From Affinundibacterium flavidum (GTDB lineage Bacteria > Pseudomonadota > Gammaproteobacteria > Burkholderiales > Burkholderiaceae_D), in contig NZ_JACOGA010000016.1 in NCBI RefSeq assembly GCF_014284175.1, positions 1 to 64,000 on the forward strand: 64,000 bases of DNA. The letters run 5' to 3'. The first letter of the stretch is position 1. The number at the start of each line of letters is the position of its first letter. Positions 35,530-44,295 of the stretch are shown here, one piece after another. Position numbers and translations under genes: made by a program. Below the pieces are notes generated by a model. That model saw only the letters and a list, made by a program, of their open reading frames with translations. It did not search any database and was not told the origin of the DNA.

Positions 35530-36405
35530 TATTCGCATCTGATTGAAACAAACCGAGCCAGTTTCTCTGACGGTATGAAATTGCTGAATGGCTCTTATGC
35601 CCAATATGTCAACAGGCAGTATCAACGGGTAGGCCATGTTTTTCAGGGGCGATTTAAAGCGATTTTGGCGCAGAAAGAATTCTACCTGCTTGAATTGGCG
35701 CGCTACATCGCCTTAAATCCGGTACGTGCCGGCATGGTGCGCAGTGCCAAAGACTGGCCGTGGAGTAGCTATCGTGCTACTGCTGGATTGGCAGAAGGCG
35801 CGGCATGTTTAAGCCAGATTTTCCATTAGGTGCACCTGCGGTGCTATTTGCGTGCTGACAGCGCATTTTCGGCTATTTTTGCTACTCTTCGTTGCTAATA
35901 GCTCGCTATTAGCGCCTCATTCGCATCAAAACTATCTCGAAAAGTGCATCCGTCTTCATCGCAAATCCTAATGGAAATTCTGGGTTTAACGACCGAGTGG
36001 GTTCTGGGTGGATTTGCCAAGACTAAGAAAGTCGCACAGCAGCGTTATCGTGAATTTGTACAGCAGGGCAAAGGACAAGCTTCTCCTTGGCAGAGCTTGA
36101 AGAACCAAATTTATCTCGGTGACGACGATTTTGTACTTGATATGCAATGCAAGCTCGATCCCGAACAATCACTCAAAGACATCCCCAAAAAACAAAAACA
36201 AACCCCCATCAAGCCATTGGATTACTTTGTCAATTTGGGAAACACGCGAAACGAAAATATGGCACTGGCATACTTAAGTGGGCATTGCACACTTGAGCAT
36301 GTAGTTACCCATTTTGGGGTAAGTTACGCGACGGTGAGTCGTGCAGTGAAACAGAAAGAAAGTTCTTCTACAACGGATTCTATCGTGCGGTCGCCTCGAT
36401 CGTAG
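35530..36405 (+). pseudogene. RAYT pseudogene, 5'-truncated and interrupted
   Basis: Similarity to the intact RAYT begins near 35530 at its YHLLIETNRAS stretch, so the HUH motif region is missing. It continues through NPVRAGMVRSAKDWPWSSY to GAAC, is interrupted by a 171-bp insertion, resumes at 35990 (TTEWVLGGFAKTKKV) and matches to about 36360. The open frame then runs 15 more codons. The left end is absent. Identity to the intact copy is very high, so the loss is recent. Confidence 0.9.
35813..35983. mobile_element. 171-bp MITE-like insertion with terminal inverted repeats
   Basis: The left terminus is CCAGATTTTCCATTAGG (35814-35830) and the right, on the other strand, CCAGAATTTCCATTAGG (35967-35983), 16 of 17 bases alike. 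GTTTAA flanks both sides (35807-35812 and 35984-35989) as an apparent 6-bp target duplication. The interior has no gene but is rich in short palindromes (TAGCTCGCTATTAGC). The string CAGATTTTCCATTAG also occurs at 9374. Confidence 0.8.
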
Positions 36406-36668
36406 ACTTTGAGTAGTGCTTGCTCTTTGAATTGGTAAGAATAAGTTCTATACATCTTTTGCATCTTGCGTTTGATCTCGGATCGAGATTCTTGAGGCGA
36501 CAACTAGTCTGACAGATAGAGTTACAAATGGAGTCCTTTTTTCAACATTAAAGACAACTTAATAGTTAAAAGGCAACACGAAATAGTCGACTTCTCGTAG
36601 AATGACGAGCCTGCCAATTTTGGTATATCTCGATGAGGATCAGGCATCTACTTTTAGGGAACATTTAA
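36406..36668. other. Intergenic region; promoter of the following lipoprotein
   Basis: 263 bp. Bases 36483-36520 (GAGATTCTTGAGGCGACAAC and on) repeat a block at 16265-16300. No gene. Confidence 0.45.
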
Positions 36669-37865
36669 ATGAGCAGTTGTATTTTGAGATTATTCGCAGT
36701 TGTGTTGTCGGTGGCGGCTTTGGTGTCCGGTTGCGGCGGTGGCGGCGGCGGTAATAGTACGTCGAGTACGGTGACCACGATGACCACGGTGACCGTCAGC
36801 GCCCCAAGCAGCATGCCTGTAATTGCCAGTACTAAATTGGTGGATGAATATTACGACGATATTGAATTTTCTGGAACGATCAGCGGTAATCTCGATAGCC
36901 TGAACGGGAAGACCGTGTTCGTATTAGTGGAAGACCCAGCCAACCTGTTCCAAGCCGAGGGATATTTGATCATCCAGCGCCTCGCAAGCGGCTCGACTTA
37001 TATCCTCAGACTGATAGGTAAGCAGTTGAAAGTGGCCGGTCACTTCACTGGCAATGTGCGCGTCAGGGCTTGCCTAGATGCGGCGTGTACTCAACCGATC
37101 GCTGGCACCCCGCTCCTGTTACCATACAACGTGAAAGTGGAGGCCGGGCTGACCGTGAGCCGGAATGAAATCAATGTGACAGTGCCATTTGGCACGGTAC
37201 CACCACCGGAAATGGTTGATATTGGCTATTCAAGCCTTGGCAAGGGCTGGGTCGCAAACATTTCGAGCCCCTATAGAACCATCGTGGAGGAGCACACGTT
37301 AAGCATCGGCAATACAACGTACTATTATCCCTACCCGACCATTGGCGTGCTACCCAGACAGGGCACCATCTTGCAGGACAAGCAGATGCAGATCCAGATC
37401 TATCCGAGCAAGCCGGGCAACTATTTCCATACTGTGAGAGTGTCCGCTGTAGCAACGTCCCCGGGCCGGGAACTAATTTTTGAGCAGACCGTGAATGTGC
37501 GCTATAACGTCACGCCAAATCCTGCGATCAACTCACTGTTTTACCCAGCAACCTTGGACTTTATGCAGAAACAGCAAACGTCGACAATGGAATACAACTA
37601 TCAACTGGTTACCAACATAGGTATTGCCAGTGAATTTGTTGGCATCGAGTATCTAAGCGCTGCAGGCACGACCGGCCCTGTTAACAGTTGGTGGAGTGAG
37701 TTTCCTTACCGGAGTGCCGCTACTTGTATCAGTAATTATTATAGTGGGATGAGCTGTCTGACGCCGGGCGTCTACACGGCCCAAGTGCGCTATCGTCTGA
37801 TTACGCCGAAGGGGACCCTCGGCGACGTACTTTATCCGATCCGGATGACGGTCACAGGCGCTTGA
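36669..37865 (+). CDS. Surface-type lipoprotein with polyglycine linker
   Basis: 398 residues. The lipobox is AALVSGC, followed by a run of glycines and a Ser/Thr-rich linker, then beta-rich Ig-like stretches (residues about 55-390). Two cysteines in CLDAACTQPI and others near the end (CISNYYSGMSC) suggest disulfides. No named domain recognised. Base composition is richer in G+C than in flanking genes. Monocistronic by spacing. Confidence 0.75.
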   Translation: MSSCILRLFAVVLSVAALVSGCGGGGGGNSTSSTVTTMTTVTVSAPSSMPVIASTKLVDEYYDDIEFSGTISGNLDSLNGKTVFVLVEDPANLFQAEGYLIIQRLASGSTYILRLIGKQLKVAGHFTGNVRVRACLDAACTQPIAGTPLLLPYNVKVEAGLTVSRNEINVTVPFGTVPPPEMVDIGYSSLGKGWVANISSPYRTIVEEHTLSIGNTTYYYPYPTIGVLPRQGTILQDKQMQIQIYPSKPGNYFHTVRVSAVATSPGRELIFEQTVNVRYNVTPNPAINSLFYPATLDFMQKQQTSTMEYNYQLVTNIGIASEFVGIEYLSAAGTTGPVNSWWSEFPYRSAATCISNYYSGMSCLTPGVYTAQVRYRLITPKGTLGDVLYPIRMTVTGA

Positions 37866-38139
37866 CGGAAACGGCCTCTGCCTAAAGGAAGCACGGGGTC
37901 AAGTCATGACATCACACTTTAGTGATTTGATCACGGTGTTGAGTTTGGCGTAAAGTCAGTCGTCGAAAATAAGCGCGATCATTGTTCCAGCTCTTTCCAA
38001 TTTATATGTATTGGCCATGACTCACATTTTGAGGGAGATGTGGTGATGCTGCATAGTAAGACGTGACACGATTTTTTATGCACGTTAAACTGCCACGTTT
38101 TATGACTCAAACCACCTCAACTATCTAAGGACTTCGCGA
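37866..38139. other. Intergenic region with family D repeat
   Basis: 274 bp. At 37895-37917 GGGGTCAAGTCATGACATCA and on is nearly the same as 38688-38710, so direct repeats flank the DUF2059 gene. CTAAGGACTTCGCGA before 38140 gives the ribosome-binding site. Confidence 0.55.
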
Positions 38140-38664
38140 ATGAAGAAATTTTCTATTGCCCTGCTTTTTTTGTTTAATCTCGCGGCGTTTCCCGCATCGG
38201 CTGCCGACGCTCCTGCAAGTGATGCGTCGATTAAACAACTGATTGAAATTACCAACTCAAAAAAGATGTTGGATGGTTTGATGCCGCAAATGGATGCAAT
38301 GATGAAGTCTTCTATGCAGCAAGCATTAGCGGGTAATAAAATGACTGCGGAACAAGAAGCTGTCGTGCTCGAGATGCAGAAAGAGCTCGCCACATTATTG
38401 AAAAATGAGATGACATGGGAAACGATCGAACCTATGTTCCTTGAGATTTACAAAAAGAGTTTTACTCAAAAAGAGATTGAGGGCATGCTCAGTTTCTATC
38501 AATCGCCAGCAGGTCAAGCTGTGATCAAAAAGATGCCTTTGGTGATGCAAATGACCATGCAAATGATGGAGCGCCGCATGGCAGTGATGATGCCGAAGTT
38601 AGAGAAAATTAGTGCTGAGAGCGTAGAGAAACTGAAAAAGGTCTCAGAACAACCGAAAGGCTAA
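38140..38664 (+). CDS. DUF2059 exported protein
   Basis: 174 residues with a signal peptide (about 1-21, ending ASA). The mature protein is helical and Met/Lys/Glu-rich, with the DUF2059 core QKEIEGMLSFYQSPAGQAVIKKMPLVM (given here in part as FYQSPAGQAVIKK). DUF2059 proteins are periplasmic with unknown function. Flanked by direct family D repeats. Confidence 0.85.
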   Translation: MKKFSIALLFLFNLAAFPASAADAPASDASIKQLIEITNSKKMLDGLMPQMDAMMKSSMQQALAGNKMTAEQEAVVLEMQKELATLLKNEMTWETIEPMFLEIYKKSFTQKEIEGMLSFYQSPAGQAVIKKMPLVMQMTMQMMERRMAVMMPKLEKISAESVEKLKKVSEQPKG

Positions 38665-39012
38665 AAAGTCGCTCGACATGAAAAGCTGGGGTCAAGTTTT
38701 GACATCACACATTTTCGTAGAGTTTGGTGGCAATCACACAGAAATTTGTGATTGCTGCTCAGCTCCAGCACATCATCTTGTCGGTATCATCTTAGATCCA
38801 TTTCTTACTCTGAATCTGATTGTGGATTCTTTTTTTGATTGATCTTCAAGTACGCATCCTATAGCAGCTCACGGCTGGACAATTCGCAGCTTGGTTTTGC
38901 TGGTACTGCTGCGTTGGTGGTTTAAAAAAAGAATCCTTGCTATAATCAAAACCGAAGTACACAGCGACTTCGATTTTCAATCTCTCATAATAACGATAAA
39001 AAGGAGCTCATC
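38665..39012. other. Upstream region of the rtcB operon
   Basis: About 350 bp. A family D element lies at 38688-38717 (GGGGTCAAGTTTTGACATCA). TATAAT at 38941-38946 is a perfect -10 box with no clear -35. The leader ORF follows at 39013. Confidence 0.5.
38941..38946 (+). promoter_or_regulatory. Candidate -10 box for leader ORF and rtcB-prfH
   Basis: TATAAT preceded by TTGC (extended -10 like TGC). Best -35 candidates (TTGGTG at 38914) sit 21 bp away, too far. It lies 67 bases before the leader ORF. Confidence 0.4.
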
Positions 39013-39075
39013 ATGAATTCAATCAACCTGTTCCCACCACACGCTTTTTTTATTAGCGGGTTGCGTCAGGCTTAA
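39013..39075 (+). CDS. Possible 20-residue leader peptide before rtcB
   Basis: ATG at 39013 with AAAAGGAGCTCATC upstream, a better ribosome-binding site than rtcB itself has. The peptide begins MNSINLFPPHAFF and ends at TAA 39073-39075, 113 bases before rtcB. A Pro-Pro pair and a Phe-Phe pair are the kind of residues that slow ribosomes. A regulatory leader is a hypothesis; the frame could be fortuitous. Confidence 0.35.
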   Translation: MNSINLFPPHAFFISGLRQA

Positions 39076-39188
39076 GCGTATTTCCTTGATCTATTAATCT
39101 GAATAATCTGAAATCAGATTGATTAGTTAAGCGGAATTGCGATCAATACGTCCTGGCGACGACCTGCACTTTTACAGGTTGAAACCGA

Positions 39189-40358
39189 ATGGGCAATTCC
39201 TCATTACAAATCATCGCAGAAAATGTTTCTGTGATCGCCTCACCAAAAACATGGATTGAAGGAGGCGCAATCCAGCAATTACAAACTACAGCAAAACTGC
39301 CAGGTATGCACCGGGTGGTTGGCATGCCTGATTTACATCCGGGGCGTGGTTATCCTGTGGGCGCAGCTTTCTTTTCGGTTGGTCGATTCTATCCCGCATT
39401 GATTGGTGGCGACATCGGTTGCGGCATGCGTTTATTAAAAACGGATCTTTCCATTGCAAAGCTATCACTCGACAAATTGGTTAAGCGTTTGGGCAATATT
39501 GATGCGCCCTTGATCGAGCAAAATGATTTTTGGCGAGAGCGCGTGCGTTCTTATCAATTGCAAGAGAGCGGCTTTGAACCCAGTTTGGGCACGATAGGCG
39601 GTGGCAATCATTTTGCTGAACTACAGCAGATAACCGAAGTGTTTGATCAGCAAATTTTTTCAGCGCATGGACTTGATCGCAAACAAGTGATGTTGCTGGT
39701 GCATAGCGGTTCACGCGGTTTCGGTGGACAAATTTTGCGTCAGCATATAGAGCAGTATGGACATCACGGTCTAGCTGAAGATGATGCCGCCGCGACTTCA
39801 TATTGGCAGCAACATCAGCAAGCTTTACATTTTGCGCTATGCAATCGGAGTTTGATCGCTGAGCGTATTTGTGCGAACTTGGCCACGCATGCCGAACCGA
39901 TATTGGACATCCATCATAATTTTTTGAGTGAAGTCAGCATCGATGGCGCGCGCGGGTTCTTGCACAGAAAAGGAGCGACGCCTGCAGACGAAGGTTTAAT
40001 CGTGATTCCAGGCTCTCGCGGTGATTATTCCTTTGTGGTGCAGGCAAGATTAGGTAATCAAGGTGAGCTGGCTAGCCACAGTCTATTTTCCCTAGCGCAT
40101 GGCGCGGGTCGAAAGTGGATGCGTAGCGAATGTGAGCCACGCCTCAAGCAACGGTACACGGTGGCGCAATTAAGCAGGACAGCGTTAGATAGTCGGGTGG
40201 TGTGCCACGATAAAGGCTTGATTTTTGAAGAAGCGCCAGAAGCATATAAACCGATCGATAGCGTGATTGAATCGCTACAAGATGCCGGTCTAATTCATGT
40301 GGTCGCCAAGCTCAAGCCCTTGATTAGCTATAAAACATCGGGTGGGTGCTGCTTATGA
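39189..40358 (+). CDS. rtcB: RtcB-family RNA ligase (RtcB2 type linked to PrfH)
   Basis: 389 residues. Signature motifs are all present: GGDIGCGMRL with the metal-binding Asp and Cys, GTIGGGNHFAEL, LLVHSGSRGFGG, DIHHNFLSE, RKGATPADEGLIVIPGSRGD, and LAHGAGRKWMRSE with the active His that forms the RNA-linked guanylate. RtcB joins 2',3'-cyclic phosphate or 3'-phosphate ends to 5'-OH using GTP and Mn. Its partner PrfH is known to be linked with RtcB2, acting on ribosomes whose 16S rRNA was cut by toxins. The stop overlaps the prfH start (ATGA at 40355), so they are co-translated. Confidence 0.95.
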   Translation: MGNSSLQIIAENVSVIASPKTWIEGGAIQQLQTTAKLPGMHRVVGMPDLHPGRGYPVGAAFFSVGRFYPALIGGDIGCGMRLLKTDLSIAKLSLDKLVKRLGNIDAPLIEQNDFWRERVRSYQLQESGFEPSLGTIGGGNHFAELQQITEVFDQQIFSAHGLDRKQVMLLVHSGSRGFGGQILRQHIEQYGHHGLAEDDAAATSYWQQHQQALHFALCNRSLIAERICANLATHAEPILDIHHNFLSEVSIDGARGFLHRKGATPADEGLIVIPGSRGDYSFVVQARLGNQGELASHSLFSLAHGAGRKWMRSECEPRLKQRYTVAQLSRTALDSRVVCHDKGLIFEEAPEAYKPIDSVIESLQDAGLIHVVAKLKPLISYKTSGGCCL

Positions 40359-40976
40359 TCTTAGTACAAATCACCGCTGGTCAGGGACCGGAAGAATGTT
40401 GTCTGGGCGTTGCTAAGACCTGGCAAGCTTTGCAACGCGAAGCGAGGCGCTATGCTTGTCGTTTAGAGTTAGTCGAGAGTGTTCCCGCTACGCGCACTTC
40501 AAACTTTAAATCTCTATTGCTTAGTCTTGAGGGGGAAAATGAAAATTCGTCAACCTCATGGATTCAAGAGTGGCAGGGTAGCGTGCAGTGGATATGTGAG
40601 AGCCCCTAGTTTGCGTTACCCGCGTAAAAATTGGTTCATCGGTGTGCGCTTATTTCAGATCGAAGAACGCATTGCCGATCACACCATGTGCTATCAAGCA
40701 TGTCGTGCTAGCGGACCCGGCGGGCAACACGTCAACAAAACCGATAGCGCGATTCGCGCCACGCATATGGCGAGTGGAATCAGTGTTAAGGTACAGACTG
40801 AACGCAGTCAATATGCCAATAAAAAATTGGCGCAGCTTTTGATTGCCCAGAAACTAGCTGAACGCGATGAACAGCAAGCACTTCAACAAAATCGTGAGCG
40901 GCGACTTAGTCACTTGGAATTAGAGCGTGGGCGTGCAGGCTTAGTATTTGTTGGCTCAGAGTTCAAACGGCTATGA
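40355..40976 (+). CDS. prfH: Peptide chain release factor PrfH, needs +1 frameshift
   Basis: From the ATG at 40355 the frame runs 84 codons (MILVQITAGQGPEECC; WQGSVQWICESP) and stops at TAG 40607. In the +1 frame, from AGT at 40608, the rest of the protein follows (SLRYPRKNWFIGVRL, RASGPGGQHVNKTDSA with the catalytic GGQ) to 40976, giving about 206 residues, the usual family length. At 40603-40609 the sequence is CCCCTAG. One fewer C would restore a single frame, so this is a 1-base insertion, a sequencing error, or a programmed +1 shift of CCC-TAG like the one in prfB. PrfH lacks the codon-recognition domain and rescues damaged ribosomes with RtcB. Confidence 0.85.
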
Positions 40977-41129
40977 TGACATCGACATTGAGTTTGTTTA
41001 GCTAATTCAATGTGACGAGAGTTTGAAGCTTAGTGTGCGGCATAATTTGAAGCATACAACGACGATGGAGATAAATATTCGGGCGATAAATTTAAACGCG
41101 CCAAATTCGTGAGCATGCAAAACCCGACC

Positions 41130-41155
41130 TTAAGCCTTGACATAACATTTTTTTG
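41130..41155 (+). repeat. Family D element, degenerate
   Basis: CTTAAGCCTTGACATAACAT and a T run precede the DUF4253 gene, resembling 13206-13235 and 38688-38717. Confidence 0.5.
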
Positions 41156-41219
41156 ATAAGACAGTATCAGTTCACCCTAGAAGCAATCTTGAATTTATCT
41201 TTATCCTCAATTGAAAAAT

Positions 41220-41903
41220 ATGAATACAGATCTTTTTACTACAAGCAAAACCACAGGCGAAGCGGCAATCGAATCACTGATGCAACAGCGTGGTACTTAT
41301 CCTCAGACTGGCGATTATCCATTCTTGATCGGCGATGCCGACGATGTGGAGCAATTGCAAGAAGCGGCTGAATACAACGAGCAGTCAGTGGATGAGATTC
41401 TGGGCGAAGCGGCTCGATTCGACATAGAGGCGTGGCTGCAAGAGCGTCGTGCGGAAGCAGAAGAATATGAATTCAGCGAAGACGAGGTGCTTGGTGAATG
41501 GCCTGGTGACGTTGCTGAGAAAGGCGCGATCTCACTGCATCGCGATATCTTGACGAGCGAAGTGAAATCTGAGGTCTACTTAGGCTCAGCAAAAATAGCG
41601 CAGCCTTGGCATCTACCTGCGGTCTTAAAATATGGTGACTGGAATGATTGCCCTGATCCCGTAGTGCATTGCGCGATGCATCAATACTGGCAAAAAGAAT
41701 TCGGCGCTGAAATTGTCGGCGTCTCAGGAGACGTGATCGAGTGCATCGTTAAAAATCCACCGCGCGACCAAGAGACCGCGATCAAACTCGCATGGCAGCA
41801 ATATTGGTATTGTACGGATATCGTCGACCAAGGTTGCGAAACCATCGCCAACCTCGCTGCGACGTTGTTGAATGCTGAGGTTTGGTATTTTTGGTGGGAT
41901 TGA
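41220..41903 (+). CDS. DUF4253 protein
   Basis: 227 residues from the ATG at 41220; the in-frame TTG at 41211 is less likely. The N-terminal about 110 residues are acidic (EILGEAARFDIEAW and repeats of Glu/Asp). The C-terminal about 110 residues hold the DUF4253 domain (WQKEFGAEIVGVSGDVIECI, then AIKLAWQQYWYCTDIV, ending WYFWWD). The function of DUF4253 is unknown; cytosolic, no signal. It is the apparent parent of at least five scattered fragments in the window (8180, 9262, 25955, 43365, 46107). Confidence 0.85.
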   Translation: MNTDLFTTSKTTGEAAIESLMQQRGTYPQTGDYPFLIGDADDVEQLQEAAEYNEQSVDEILGEAARFDIEAWLQERRAEAEEYEFSEDEVLGEWPGDVAEKGAISLHRDILTSEVKSEVYLGSAKIAQPWHLPAVLKYGDWNDCPDPVVHCAMHQYWQKEFGAEIVGVSGDVIECIVKNPPRDQETAIKLAWQQYWYCTDIVDQGCETIANLAATLLNAEVWYFWWD

Positions 41904-42030
41904 GGGTTTTTTGAGACAGTACAAAGTGCATTTCGACAAAATGCGACCATTTCGTGTGGTAGGAGTTGCTGTGTGAGCGCGCCCTCGTATCGATGGTGAT
42001 ACAGTATTTAGTCTATAAATCGGCAGTAGT

Positions 42031-42960
42031 CTAGCGATCAAGTATATAAATACTGGGCGCACTGTCAACAGTGTAGACAATGCGTAAGTTTTCATCGATG
42101 CGATAAATGTGCACAGAATCTGCCGAGGTGTCCAATATAAGGCGATCGTGTAGAACCTTTCGCCCTGTCACGGAATCCATCTGCACAATGTAGTCCTCGG
42201 TAATTAATAAAATAGATCCGGTGTAGTCACCTTTAAGTACATCGGCGTCGTACTGAGATAAGGGGACGTCTTCATCGAAAGCGATGTTGTGAAGTTGCAG
42301 TTCTCTAGATTGAAGACGGGCGACCAACTTTTCATTTACCCATGGTTTTGCTTGGTCGTTTAGCGAAAACGTTGTCGGGTCGATTAAGGCTTGTAAACTT
42401 GCTTTTTCGTAGTCGACCGAGTTGTCGTAGACAAAGGCGGCATCGGCAATTTCGACGGCTTTGGGTAAGAGTGCCAGTGTTCTCTGATAGCGCTCACGCA
42501 CTTTGTCGGGAGCGACAAAATGGCCGGTGGTTGTTTTGGATTGGTAACGATCAATCACGCGTAAAACGTTTTTTTCTGGATCGTCGGTTGTGATAAATAC
42601 CAGTAGAACGTGATAGCCTTGATTTTTAAGTGAGACTAATTCGTTGATCCGTGATGTGTGCGACATCACTGTTTCGAAAGCAAAGGTCTGATGATTTTCT
42701 ATCGCCGTGAGCCGCATTTGAATGGCCGTGTTTTGCGCGGCGCGGTCGTGATCTTCTTGACTGGCATAATCGCCTGTTAAATCTTTGGCTACTTGGTCTG
42801 GGTTAATGAAGTGCGTGGGGATAGGAAATATTCCTCCCAGTGCTGCCAATCCTGTCTTTTTCACCTCGTCAATGAGCGAAGTTTTTCCACTACCATTTGG
42901 GCCAGCAAATACCACAACGTAAGGAGAGTCTTGAGGCGCGAGACTTGTGCTAATCATCAT
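42031..42960 (-). CDS. Zeta-toxin-family P-loop kinase
   Basis: 309 residues. The Walker A motif is AGPNGSGKTSLID at about 20-32. HFINPDQVAKDL and FAFETVMSH follow as in zeta toxins and related UDP-N-acetylglucosamine kinases, and the ERYQRTLALLPKAVEIADAAFVYDNS motif is a hallmark of the bacterial zeta-like family. About 100 residues at the C-terminus (from LVARLQSREL) are an extra beta-rich region not typical of short members. The small gene 73 bp upstream likely encodes the antitoxin. Confidence 0.85.
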   Translation of the reverse strand: MMISTSLAPQDSPYVVVFAGPNGSGKTSLIDEVKKTGLAALGGIFPIPTHFINPDQVAKDLTGDYASQEDHDRAAQNTAIQMRLTAIENHQTFAFETVMSHTSRINELVSLKNQGYHVLLVFITTDDPEKNVLRVIDRYQSKTTTGHFVAPDKVRERYQRTLALLPKAVEIADAAFVYDNSVDYEKASLQALIDPTTFSLNDQAKPWVNEKLVARLQSRELQLHNIAFDEDVPLSQYDADVLKGDYTGSILLITEDYIVQMDSVTGRKVLHDRLILDTSADSVHIYRIDENLRIVYTVDSAPSIYILDR

Positions 42961-43033
42961 TAAAAAACGCGGCGAACCGTGTTTGATTGTTGGCGCATGT
43001 GTTGATGGACTTATTGGTGTTTAATCGCTTTGT

Positions 43034-43288
43034 TTAGCGGACTATGCGCGTTTTGCGATGCTTTATCGCACTAGCCAGATCACCAGACGGAAGTTGTCGT
43101 AGATCTATAGTAGTTGTAGCGTTTGCATTTTTGGCAGCTTGTACCCGTGCTTTGACAACTTTGAGTGAATTGGTCATATCGCCAGTTAAGGCTTCATCCC
43201 ATTGTTTCGCGGTAGCACCAAGCACTTTGGTCGTATCAGTCAAGCGCGTTGGCGTCGTAAAACGGGAATATGTCTTGGTAGTCATCAT
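43034..43288 (-). CDS. Small protein upstream of the zeta-type gene, probable antitoxin
   Basis: 84 residues, basic (ending RKTRIVR) with TTDATTKVLGATAKQWDEAL-like helical parts. No clear domain match but its size and position upstream of a zeta-type toxin fit an antitoxin. Starts at ATG ATG at 43288; AGGAGT upstream of the start gives a ribosome-binding site. Confidence 0.65.
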   Translation of the reverse strand: MMTTKTYSRFTTPTRLTDTTKVLGATAKQWDEALTGDMTNSLKVVKARVQAAKNANATTTIDLRQLPSGDLASAIKHRKTRIVR

Positions 43289-43729
43289 AGAACTCCTAGA
43301 AGGATCGATTTATTATAGTCGATTTATCCGGCGTTAGAAAACCTGACATGAAATTGCATTAATATTTGCAAAAGAATTTGGCGCTGAAATCGTCGGCGTC
43401 TCAGGCGACGTGATCGAGTGCATCGTCAAAAATCCACCGCGCGACAAAGATACCGCAATCAAACTCGCATGGCAGCAATATTGGTATTGCACGGATATCG
43501 TCGAGCAAGCTTGCGAGACAATCGCTAACCTCGCCGCAACGTTGTTGAATGCTGAGGTTTGGTATTTTTGGTGGGATTGAGGTTTCTTATTCCGCCTTTC
43601 ACCGGCATTTCATAAGCCCATTGTCAGTTCCATTCCTGCTTAGAAAATTTTTAGCAATATTCGTGCGCATGAATTTATGCATAATAAATGCGTATTATAT
43701 TGTGGGATTTCGTTATTTTGGAGTTAAAA
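43289..43729. other. Gap with DUF4253 3' fragment
   Basis: 441 bp holding the fragment at 43365-43580 and the promoter region of ccdA (A+T-rich 43640-43720). No other gene. Confidence 0.6.
43365..43580 (+). pseudogene. 3' fragment of a DUF4253 gene
   Basis: From AAAAGAATTTGGCGCTGA to TGA 43578-43580 it matches 41690-41903 almost base for base (about 94 percent by eye), covering the whole C-terminal DUF4253 half but without a start. The fragment at 46107 begins at the same place. Confidence 0.9.
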
Positions 43730-43966
43730 ATGAAGCAAACAAATTCACCAAAAAAAGCAACGAACATCAGCTTACCCATGGATGTTTACCTTAGCGCAAA
43801 GGAATTGGGGATTAACATTTCACAAGTGTGCGAACAAAGTTTGCGTGAAACGATACGTTCTGAACAAGAGCGTGAATGGAATGAAAAAAATGCCGCATTT
43901 ATCAAAGTCTATAATCAAAAAGTAGAAGAAGATGGCGTGGCATTGGCAGAGTGGCGAGGGTTTTAA
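43730..43966 (+). CDS. ccdA: CcdA-type antitoxin
   Basis: 78 residues from the ATG at 43730 with TTGGAGTTAAAA upstream. It shows the CcdA layout: an N-terminal ribbon-helix-helix (NISLPMDVYLSAKELGINIS), then a flexible helix (EREWNEKNAAFIKVYNQKVEEDG) ending LAEWRGF, which binds the toxin. CcdA neutralises the gyrase poison CcdB and represses the operon. The stop is immediately followed by the ccdB ATG. Confidence 0.88.
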   Translation: MKQTNSPKKATNISLPMDVYLSAKELGINISQVCEQSLRETIRSEQEREWNEKNAAFIKVYNQKVEEDGVALAEWRGF

Positions 43967-44295
43967 ATGGCGCGCTTTGATGTGTATGCGAACACAGGGA
44001 AGAGTAAAAAGGCGACACCTTTTTTGATCGACGTACAAAGTAATGTGATTAGTGGATTGGCGACACGTATCGTTATTCCATTGCACGACTTGAGCACAAC
44101 TTGAACGCATTTAAGAATGTCGAAGCGCCCGCAGATTTGTTTCCTAGGATTACAGTCAACGGAAAGAAATATTTGCTAGATACACCGCAGCTTGCCGCAA
44201 TCCCATTGGTAGAGTTGAAGGAAAAAGTTGACACTGCCGCTGTATTTCAAGTAGCGATACTTGATGCCTTAGACAGAGTTTTTGGTGCATATTAA
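43967..44295 (+). pseudogene. ccdB: CcdB-type toxin with a frameshift
   Basis: The first frame (MARFDVYAN, TPFLIDVQSNVISGLATRIV, IPLHDLSTT) stops at TGA 44102. The remainder (LNAFKNVEAPADLFP, LLDTPQLAAIP, ending VFGAY) is open in another frame to 44295. One added base near 44100 would join them into a CcdB-size protein of about 109 residues. CcdB blocks DNA gyrase; this allele lacks the C-terminal GyrA-contacting residues unless frameshifted. A sequencing error is possible. Confidence 0.8.
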
